Shown: positions 57,104-64,000 of the stretch, one piece after another
How positions within the stretch are numbered: position 1 is the first letter of the stretch
Layout: every line of letters begins with the position of its first letter
Origin: Diplonema japonicum
Taxonomy: Eukaryota > Euglenozoa > Diplonemea > Diplonemida > Diplonemidae
Length of the DNA stretch: 64,000 nucleotides
Assembly: GCA_964019335.1 (NCBI GenBank)
Contig: OZ025727.1
Span: 370,001 to 434,000 of the forward strand
Direction of reading: 5' to 3'
The notes under the pieces: model-generated
The model's input: only the letters and a program-made list of their open reading frames with translations
The model's database searches: none
Told to the model about the DNA's origin: nothing
Program-made: the position numbers and the translations under genes

Positions 57104-58192
57104 ATGAGACACCTGTGTCTGCTTGCGCTCCTCCCCATGTGTAATGGGTACATTACCACTTCATGGAGGGACCTTCAAAGCAACACGAAATACAGTTTCT
57201 CGGACTACCTGTCTGAGTACAGCAAGGTGTACTCAGATGCTAGCGAGTACAAGAGGAGGGAGGCTCTGTTTCATGCTAACGTGGCGTCCATCAGGCGACA
57301 CAATGCCGGTGACAGCACGTACAAGATGGGCCTGAACATGTTCACGGACTTGGACGAGCAGGAACGCGCTGCTGCCAGGGGAAGGGCACAGTCCAGACCT
57401 TCGTACGCGGAAGCCCCTTCTATGAACGAGGAGCTCCCCACACAGGTCGACTGGAGGGCTACATCGCCTCCTGTCTTGACACCGATCAAGAATCAAGGGG
57501 CCTGTGGTTCGTGCTGGGCGTTTAGCACAACTGAGTCCATCGAGAGCGCTCTTGCTCGTGAGACAGGGAAGCTCATGGTGCTGAGTCCTCAGCAGTTGGT
57601 TTCATGTGCACCCAACCCGATGGCCTGTGGTGGTACTGGTGGCTGTGGTGGAAGCACTCAGCCCCTTGGCTTCAACTACACTATCGGTGCTGGTGGCCTG
57701 TCTGCTGAGGCCTCGTACCCTTACAGGAGCGGCGGGGATGGCATCACCGGGTCATGTAACAAGGGTGAAATCAAGCCCGCTGTCAACATCAAGGGTTGGA
57801 TCGAGCTTCCTGTCAACAACGCGTCTGCTTTGATGGCAGCCGTGGCCACCATCGGCCCCATTGCCATCAGCGCTGATGCAAGGAACTGGCACTCGTACGA
57901 GGAGGGTGTCTTCAACGCCTGCGGGTATGAGGTCGACCACTGCATCCAGTTGGTGGGCTACGGGACCACTGGCAGCACCAGCTACTGGATCGTGCGCAAC
58001 TCATGGGGCCCTTCGTACGGTGAGGAGGGCTACATCCGCATCTTGCGCACCCCTGCTGGTGAGCCGTGTGGAATGGACAAGAAACCGCAGGAGGGACTTG
58101 CCTGCAAGAACCAAACAGAGCCCCTCAAGTACTGCGGCACCTGCGGTATCTTGTCGGGCTCGTCGTACCCAACCGGCGCCTTTGTTGTTTAA
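57104..58192 (+). CDS. Secreted or lysosomal papain-family (C1A) cysteine protease
   Basis: A 362-aa preproenzyme. A short signal peptide (MRHLCLLALLPMCNG) is followed by an I29-like prosegment (FSDYLSEYSKVY ... GLNMFTDL) and a mature domain beginning about residue 112 (PTQVDWRATSPP). Catalytic residues are present: Gln in NQGACGSCWAF with the nucleophile Cys, His in VDHCIQLVGYG, Asn in WIVRNSWGPSYGEEGY. The usual GCNGG box is altered to a Gly/Cys-rich GGTGGCGGS. A Cys-rich C-terminal stretch closes the protein. Close to cathepsin L/actinidain types; likely digestive or lysosomal. Confidence 0.92.
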   Translation: MRHLCLLALLPMCNGYITTSWRDLQSNTKYSFSDYLSEYSKVYSDASEYKRREALFHANVASIRRHNAGDSTYKMGLNMFTDLDEQERAAARGRAQSRPSYAEAPSMNEELPTQVDWRATSPPVLTPIKNQGACGSCWAFSTTESIESALARETGKLMVLSPQQLVSCAPNPMACGGTGGCGGSTQPLGFNYTIGAGGLSAEASYPYRSGGDGITGSCNKGEIKPAVNIKGWIELPVNNASALMAAVATIGPIAISADARNWHSYEEGVFNACGYEVDHCIQLVGYGTTGSTSYWIVRNSWGPSYGEEGYIRILRTPAGEPCGMDKKPQEGLACKNQTEPLKYCGTCGILSGSSYPTGAFVV

Positions 58193-58339
58193 AATGCCAA
58201 TGTGGCACAAGAGTGAACGTATTACCTTTCCCTGCCCTTTACATTTTTCTATTCTCAATACTCTTTTTTTTAAAAGTCTGAATTTCTTATTACTTCTATT
58301 ATTATTAATGCTCTCTAGCTTCTATTTTGATCAGTATTG

Positions 58340-58609
58340 ATGGGATGCGGGGTAGCTAAGCCAACATGCACTCAGACCGCGGAGCTTAGTTCGCCATGCG
58401 ATGTCTGTTCGGAGAGGGACACGAGTGCTACTTACATCTCGTCAGAGATTGCTTCGTCGGAGAATACCTACAGTAACTGCAGCAGCGAAGAATTCTGTGT
58501 GGTTGGAGGAGGAAGAGTCGAAGGTTTAAGGTCATGTCTCCGAAGGCCAATTCCCAGAGTCCGGACTAAGTTCGTTTCCATAAGCTTCATGTTCACACAA
58601 GTGATTTGA
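58340..58609 (+). CDS. Small N-acylated Cys-rich protein, 89 aa
   Basis: Begins MGCGVAKPTC: a strong N-myristoylation site with adjacent Cys for palmitoylation, very like MGCGQTK at 47877. The body is Ser/Thr/Glu-rich with several Cys (SSPCDVCSERD). The end is basic (CLRRPIPRVRTKFVSI), with a KFVS string resembling an RVxF-type PP1 docking site; this is speculative. The frame opens two codons earlier with TTG; ATG 58340 is the first methionine. No family recognised. Coding status rests on the acylation signature and composition. Confidence 0.55.
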   Translation: MGCGVAKPTCTQTAELSSPCDVCSERDTSATYISSEIASSENTYSNCSSEEFCVVGGGRVEGLRSCLRRPIPRVRTKFVSISFMFTQVI

Positions 58610-59259
58610 AACATTTCGTTGTTGATATCTGTGCAATAGCACCTAGCCTTATGGGCTGACGGTGATGTTGACACTTCTCTCTTTTTTTACTTGTTCTTGC
58701 AAGATATAAGAAGCAGCTTTTCTCGCCCCTTTCTTTTTTCTCTTTTTCGCCGATGGGAAAGGCGTCATAAAAAGAAGAACTGGCCGTTGTTTGTAGTTTA
58801 CCTGTAAGCACGTAGTGCCAACGTTCCCCCTTTTTGTTTAAACAAGTCAAAGTTGATCTTGCAAGAGATATCTGACACTTGCCATGTTTATGAAATGACG
58901 CCTTCCTAGAAGGAACTTTCATCTTTTGCTCTATAAATTACTTTGTTTCTCCCTCTCTGTTTATACAGGCACGAGGAACTTTTTGTGCTTTCCCTCCCCT
59001 TTGAAATGGTCCGCTGTGCACGTTTCCAACAATAACCTCGCAAGACAAGAAGATCCAACCTTGAATGCTCTTGAGCACCTTTGGTACCCTTCCATTGATG
59101 ACACTTTACGCATCGCCATTTGAATGAAGTTCTTGTCACCAAGGGAAACATTTGAGTGTAGACCTTTGTTCGGGACCACCCACCCTAGAAACTGATTTTA
59201 GGAAAATTTAGGCGGCGATATTTAAATATTTTGCAAAGCTCATTACAGGACGGAATGCT
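58610..59259. other. Spacer before Rab gene
   Basis: 650 bp of moderate complexity with no recognised gene. Short frames (for example 58926-59123) show no domain or codon pattern. Confidence 0.5.
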
Positions 59260-59856
59260 ATGGACGATCTACCGCTGTTTAAGGTGATCATCTTAGGGGA
59301 CAGCGGTGTGGGGAAGAGCTGCTTGGCGTCAAGGGTGACGGATGGCAAGTATAACCCAAGGATGAAAGCGACGATCGGAACAGAATTCTCGACAAAGGTT
59401 CTGGAGTGCGGTGGGGGCAGGGTCGTGTTGCAGATGTGGGACACGGCGGGGCAGGAACGGCACCGCAGCCTGGGGAAGGCGTACTGGCGGGGTGCGGCCG
59501 GGTGTGTGATTGTGTTCGATGTGACATCGATAGATAGCTTCACGAGCATCGACGGGTGGCTGAAGGAGTTTGTGGCACATGTTGGTGCTGAGAAGCCTGT
59601 TGTTATCATCGGGAACAAGCTGGATGACAAGGACAACACACGCGTCGCGGACAAGGCGATCCGTGATTGGTCACGCCACAACGACATCCCCTACTTCCTT
59701 GTCTCCGCCAAGACGAACCTGCACACCGCCGACCCTTTCCTCTGCCTCGCGAATAAAATCTCGTCGCTCCCTAACCCTCACAAGCTCAGCGAAACACGCA
59801 GCATCAACGTCTCCATCGTCGACGACCAGGACAGGCACAGGCTGTGCACCTGCTGA
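59260..59856 (+). CDS. Rab-family small GTPase
   Basis: A 198-aa Ras-superfamily protein with all nucleotide-binding motifs: GDSGVGKS (P-loop), TIGTEF (switch I Thr), WDTAGQERHRS (switch II), GNKLDD (NKxD) and SAK. It ends CTC, a CxC geranylgeranylation signal of Rab proteins. The TIGTEFSTK effector segment and AYWRGAAG are closest to the Rab7/Rab32-like group by eye, so a role in endosomal or lysosomal membrane traffic is plausible; the subfamily is not certain. A 6-nt upstream ATG (59254) opens a short overlapping frame. Confidence 0.93.
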   Translation: MDDLPLFKVIILGDSGVGKSCLASRVTDGKYNPRMKATIGTEFSTKVLECGGGRVVLQMWDTAGQERHRSLGKAYWRGAAGCVIVFDVTSIDSFTSIDGWLKEFVAHVGAEKPVVIIGNKLDDKDNTRVADKAIRDWSRHNDIPYFLVSAKTNLHTADPFLCLANKISSLPNPHKLSETRSINVSIVDDQDRHRLCTC

Positions 59857-61123
59857 GGGAAAGGGCTCCGTGTGTGTGTTTTTTATGTTATCTTTGTTAT
59901 CTCTTTTTTCGCCCGTGTATCTACCATTGTTGTGTTGTCATTTCAATAACTCATCATATTTCTTAGATGCTGGCTGACAATAGAAAGATTGAGAATCAAA
60001 AGCGTCTGAAAATATGTTGTCATCACCAGCAGCCAGATATGATGCGCAGGAGAATAGACCGTATCGTGCCAAAACCCTTTTTATTCTTTGTTGTGCTTCT
60101 AAAACGTGGTGGGTCGATCCCCTAGCTTTGCTTTTTATTCTTTTATCTCAGTCCGATTTATTTTCCTTTTTTTTTTTTGTACGGGTGTGGGGGAAGAAGG
60201 AGGGTTTTGGGAGTAAAGTGATATTTTCTTTTAATTTTCTTACCATCTTTCCTCTTATTCTTGGTTTCGTCCAACGTTTCTTTTTTTTTTTTTGTTGTGT
60301 TTTTTTTGTTTTGTTTTTTAAGCTGATGGAGAATACTGTGTTGAGAAGAAATGATTCTGTCTTTTGTTTATATTTTCATGTAGAAGATCCGCTTGCAATG
60401 TTGTTAAGTCAGCTTCCCAACAAGCTTCTTTTTTTTTTTTGCGGCATTATTCTTCCGTGCGTTGAAACAGGTTATACTTTTGACAAAATGTAACCCTTCA
60501 GATCTCTAGTCTTTGAATCAGTATTTTCCTCAAGAGCTTATGGGAGATGCAAAAGATCCAAGATTTCTTTTAGAAAATCCAGTAGTAGTGGATGTCAAAA
60601 GATATGTAAGGCTGTCTCTAATATCTAATACATCGAATCTTCGTGGACAGAGTGAAGAACATCTCTCGCATCCTGAGACGGTATTGTTCGCAGATTTGCG
60701 GAATCAATTGTCCGAAAAACCAGGATCGTTCAATCATTGAAAGGAGTCGCGAAACGTTGTTTGAACACAAGGAGGGGGGGGGGGGGGGGGGGGTGCTAAA
60801 CGGGTTTTAGATATGAGGCGTAAACTCTCCAGGTTTCTTCTACCCGGCAGTACAAACAACAGCCATTCCTCTTCTTGAAACTATAAATGTGAAAATTCTT
60901 CTCATAGCTGAAGTTGAGGGCATGCTTCTAATGGGACAAAAGAGTCATTTGTTTGTACTACAGTGGTAGTTATTTTTAGAGAAAAAAAAAGAAAAAAAAA
61001 CGAAGAACGAGAAAACGCTCCTTAATTTAATCTCCCCCTCCCCCCCTTCCATTATTTTGTGGATACGATTTCTTTCTCTTTTGTAATTTCTTTAACTTCT
61101 CCAGATCACAAGGGTAAGTCACA
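59857..61123. other. Spacer with one AT-rich open stretch
   Basis: Poly-T-rich sequence and a G run (60774-60793). The stretch 60540-60740 is open from an ATG for 66 codons (GDAKDPRFLLENPVVVDVKR and on) and reads like protein, but uses AT-ending codons unlike neighbours. It may be an exon or a fossil. Nothing else recognised. Confidence 0.45.
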
Positions 61124-62218
61124 ATGCGCGTAGCCTTGTTGCTACTGCTTGCAGGAGCGGCCAGCGGATGTGTGACTAACATCGACTGCTGGATGAACGG
61201 TGTGTGCACCAACGGTGCATGCCACTGCAGCAAGGGATGGAAGGGCGAGAATTGCACTCAGCTCAACTTGCAGCCGGCACCTGTTGTCGGTGCCTACGGG
61301 TATGCGCCCAATGTCAGCAGCTGGGGTGGGCTCCCCACGAAGATAGACGGGAAGTGGCACTTGCACGCCGCAGAGATGACTAATGGCTGCGGCCTTTCCA
61401 GCTGGGGTAAGAACAGCAGAGTGATCCATGCCGTAAGCGACAACATGACCGGCCCCTACTCTAGGCAGGACGTGACCTTGGGTGCGTGGGCTCACAACCC
61501 ACAGCTTGCTGTTGACAACCACACCGGGACACCTACGTATCTGTTGTTCCACATCGGCACGGGGACTCACAGTGGCTCTCTCGAAAACTGTGGCGAGAAC
61601 ACACCCGAGCCCGTTGCACCCACAGTGACGTCGAACGTGCTCCACACGGCAAGCTCTCCTTACGGTCCTTGGGAGCCGTACAATGGCCTCCCGGGCATCA
61701 ACAACCCATCGCCATTCGTGTTCCCGAATGGGACCATTGTCATCACAGGAACAAGCTGGAACATCTACCGTGCCGACAGCTGGAAGGGGCCTTGGAAGAA
61801 GACACCCATTGTATGGTCCGGAGACGGTGGGCAAGGCGTTTGGGAGGACCCGTTCATCTTTTATGACCCTGTGATGAGTGTTTGGAAGATGATCGCACAC
61901 GTGTGGCCCAGTTACGCACCCGACCAGCCTGCCTGCGACCACAACTACTCCTTGAGAGAAGCAGGCTTTGCCTACTCATTTGACGGCATCCACTGGGTCA
62001 AGTCGTCGACCCCGCCCTTTGATAACAAGGTACAACACACGGACGGCAGCACGACAGCGCTTTCGACACGCGAGCGCCCTAAGGTGATCTTCGCTGCCGA
62101 TGGGCACACGCCAATCGGTCTATCAAATGGAGTATCAGCAAACCCCGAGCCGTGGGGCTGTAAGGATAAGCCAGGTGTCGATTGGACCTACACCCTTGTG
62201 GTGCCCATCGGAGAGTGA
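61124..62218 (+). CDS. Secreted EGF plus GH43-like five-bladed propeller protein
   Basis: A 364-aa protein with a signal peptide (MRVALLLLLAGAASG). Residues about 16-46 are an EGF-like module (CVTNIDCWMNGVCTNGACHC). The rest resembles the five-bladed beta-propeller of family 43/62-type glycoside hydrolases, with blade motifs AHNPQLAVDNHTG, GPWEPYN, NPSPFVFPNGTIVI, WEDPFIFYDPV and a C-terminal RERPKVIFAADG. Asp/Glu in HNPQLAVD, EDPFIF and RERPK could be catalytic or calcium-binding, but I cannot confirm the triad. Several N-glycosylation sites. Probably acts on extracellular polysaccharide or binds it. Confidence 0.75.
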   Translation: MRVALLLLLAGAASGCVTNIDCWMNGVCTNGACHCSKGWKGENCTQLNLQPAPVVGAYGYAPNVSSWGGLPTKIDGKWHLHAAEMTNGCGLSSWGKNSRVIHAVSDNMTGPYSRQDVTLGAWAHNPQLAVDNHTGTPTYLLFHIGTGTHSGSLENCGENTPEPVAPTVTSNVLHTASSPYGPWEPYNGLPGINNPSPFVFPNGTIVITGTSWNIYRADSWKGPWKKTPIVWSGDGGQGVWEDPFIFYDPVMSVWKMIAHVWPSYAPDQPACDHNYSLREAGFAYSFDGIHWVKSSTPPFDNKVQHTDGSTTALSTRERPKVIFAADGHTPIGLSNGVSANPEPWGCKDKPGVDWTYTLVVPIGE

Positions 62219-63528
62219 ACTCCGTAAGACGACCGTGTGTCTTGAGTGCTTTTGCTAACGTCTTTGTTCGTGTCATATTCGGAGTGTCGATCTTGTTTTA
62301 AGTGATTTTTACCAACGTCCTTATCCGTGTTCTCAACGTTTAGTTTTAAAAGGTGAAGTAAGTCCCGCGAAAGCCCGGAGAATGTTTCTCTTCCCGTGCT
62401 CGGCTAGGAGACATGACCTGAAGTGCAGAAAGGCATCATCGCCTCAGTGTCGAATCAATGTATTTTAGCTAAACGTTTCTCCCCTCCCCCGCATCTTCCC
62501 TGCTATCACCAATCACACAGGAGAAGAGAAGAAATGTTAACGACATGCCGAGGACAAAGCATGTCCGTGCCGTCAAATTTGAAAGAAACGACAAAAGCTA
62601 AAAGCTGATAAACCCATCCCTGTTCTGCCAAGTTCCACCACGTTCCACCAGTTCTGCCAGTTCCACCATGTTCCGCCAGTTCCACCAGTTCCACCATGTT
62701 CCGCCATGTTCCACCATGTTCTGCCAGTTCCACCATGTTCCACCACGTTCCGCCAGTTCTGCCATGTTCCACCAGTTCCACCATGTTCCGCCAGTTCTAC
62801 CAGTTCCGCCAAGTTCCGCCGTTCCACCGTTCCACCAAGTTCCGACTTTTCAGTTTGGTGGAAGGGAACGGAACGACCCACCCCTGCCCAGGACACTGGC
62901 TAGGGTTGAGCTGGACACCGCATGCATTAAGGACACAACGTGGAACGCAAACGCGGCTGAGATCATACCCAACACTGGTGTCTCGGCACCCATTCTGGGA
63001 TGAAGTTATGAGGTTTCAGATGGATACAAATAGTGCATCTAACGCAGATTTTCAATATCTTTCCATTCCATCTTTTTTTTATGAAAACCGATCCAAGGCT
63101 TTGGTCTAGATGACCACAGAACAATTACACCTATTAACTGCTTCTACAGAAGCAGTTGGGCGTTTAAGGGTTAAAGGACAGGGTTTTTTTTCAATATAGA
63201 CACTTGTTGGTAGATGGTTTATTCATCACCTTTTTCTTGAAAGTATTCGTTTTACAGTGGGTTTTCTTCCATTGTCAACCAGCTACCGGTCGCTCCATTG
63301 ACTTCTGCAGCCTTCAAGACAAGCACACAGGGAAAATACATTAGAAAAACCAACGATTCTAAAGCTACAGTTTCTGTACTTTATTGGTCGTCTGTGTTTT
63401 TGTTGGTGCCTGCTGCGTCCGCTCGGTGTCCGTTCGTCGTCGTCTGGGGGGGTTGTTTCGGCCCGGCCCGCCTGCCGTTTAGCAAAGGATCCCCTCCCCC
63501 CTCAACACAAAAAAAAAAAAAAATAAAA
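62219..63528. other. Spacer with minisatellite
   Basis: Non-coding; contains the minisatellite below and, near 63390-63520, a GC-richer stretch that may be the leader of the following ORF. No other gene recognised. Confidence 0.55.
62621..62846. repeat. Minisatellite of GTTCCACCA-type units
   Basis: About 22 units of 9-10 nt, variants of GTTCCACCA, GTTCTGCCA and TGTTCCGCCA. Unit length mixing gives all frames open, so the translated forms are not proteins. Confidence 0.9.
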
Positions 63529-64000
63529 ATGGACCCTAGACGAAACGTCGTCGGAGACCGCCGCCCGCAGGAGGAACGCCTACGAGAGACGCCGACCAAG
63601 CCGACCACCCGACCAGACCGAAATCTGGCCGGGCAGTATGACCCCTCCCCTCCCCTTAGATCCCCTCTAGATGTCGTCAAAAATAATAAAAAACATAAAA
63701 ACCAGGCAATCTGGTTGGGCACAGAGACCGCGGTTTTGACCGCCGCTGCTACAACCACGGCCGCCCCAGCCACCCTGAACGCCGCAGCCGACCCTGCCGC
63801 CCTAATCGCCGCAACTGAGACCGCCGCAGCCGCCCCTGCCGCAGCCACGACCGCCGCGACCACGACCCCTGCAGCCGACCCTGCTATTGTTGAAGAGGGA
63901 AGAAAAGAGGGAGAAAAAAAGGGGTGGGTACTGGTGTATGGTGAACACCCTCCCGGGTTGAGGACGGGCCCGGCCCCTGCCTTCCCGAAAGCCCTGCTTT
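63529..64000 (+). CDS. GC-rich Ala/Thr-rich ORF, cut by window edge
   Basis: ATG 63529 follows a poly-A/T leader and the frame stays open through the last base (157 codons). The start is Arg/Pro-rich (MDPRRNVVGDRRPQEERLRE); a Lys-rich patch follows, then about 50 residues of Ala/Thr/Pro in AAT/TAA-type repeats, then EEGRKEGEKKGW. No domain recognised. Composition differs from the host genes and recalls the Pro/Ala/Lys-rich region of the retrotransposon ORF1 at the left edge, so it may be ORF1 of another element. A host gene is equally possible. Confidence 0.45.
   Translation, partial: MDPRRNVVGDRRPQEERLRETPTKPTTRPDRNLAGQYDPSPPLRSPLDVVKNNKKHKNQAIWLGTETAVLTAAATTTAAPATLNAAADPAALIAATETAAAAPAAATTAATTTPAADPAIVEEGRKEGEKKGWVLVYGEHPPGLRTGPAPAFPKALL

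Noticed and set aside
60014-60493. 159-codon ORF in the spacer after the Rab gene
   Set aside because: Mostly Phe/Leu/Cys from T-rich DNA; resembles membrane protein only because of composition.
61142-61942. 266-codon minus-strand ORF
   Set aside because: Antisense to the EGF/propeller gene, no domain, His/Arg/Val-rich shadow composition.
62506-62903. Overlapping ORFs on both strands in the GTTCCACCA region
   Set aside because: Produced by the minisatellite; pure repeat translation.
1-64000. CRISPR array, operon or prokaryotic system
   Set aside because: No spaced direct repeats of that type and no bacterial genes; content is clearly eukaryotic.

Overview
The window is nuclear DNA from a unicellular eukaryote, probably a flagellated protist that I cannot place. 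It encodes eukaryotic proteins with the standard stop codons: a four-domain voltage-gated cation channel, a Rab GTPase, eIF4G, a FAM184-type coiled-coil protein, papain-like protease and PLAC8. Every host gene I accept, about twenty, lies on the + strand. Genes are separated by low-complexity spacers full of poly-T, poly-A, poly-C or poly-G runs. One-strand arrays with pyrimidine-rich spacers recall kinetoplastids and other Euglenozoa, but several genes here need short cis introns (32-57 nt, GTATGT-like 5' sites, one TACTAAT branch site), so the lineage stays open.

Layout. 1-3660: decayed non-LTR retrotransposon (zinc-knuckle ORF1, APE endonuclease, reverse transcriptase with an internal deletion). 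3996-8520: PDZ protein with a CaaX end, an unrecognised basic protein, a PLAC8 protein, and two tandem 61-aa Cys-rich microgenes with one intron each. 8673-22075: very large four-domain channel, a kinase with a C-terminal regulatory half, and a sugar/inositol transporter. 22264-31752: FAM184 homologue, Nit1-type amidase, a large membrane protein with a Pro/Thr/Ser-rich stalk, and a small MIF4G plus RanBP2-zinc-finger protein. 32374-34387: non-autonomous hAT-like DNA transposon. 34559-41419: 2286-aa protein with a degenerate 5-phosphatase-like domain, C2-like and PH domains, coiled coils and a small SH3/CAP-Gly-like end. 42681-43369: WW-domain protein. 45120-47786: second copy of the hAT-like element, inverted and split by a piggyBac element. 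47877-56993: acylated acidic protein, TRF4-like pseudo-enzyme, eIF4G, and an F-box-like/RanBP2 protein. 57104-62218: secreted cysteine protease, an 89-aa acylated protein, Rab GTPase, and a secreted EGF plus five-bladed-propeller protein. From 63529 a GC-rich Ala/Thr-rich ORF runs off the right edge.

The genes do not form one pathway. Themes are membrane signalling (channel, Rab, PH/5-phosphatase-like scaffold, two N-myristoylated small proteins, a CaaX protein), translation (two MIF4G proteins) and secretion. Several proteins keep a fold but have lost catalytic residues. All introns, starts and domain calls are by eye and need transcript or profile-search confirmation.
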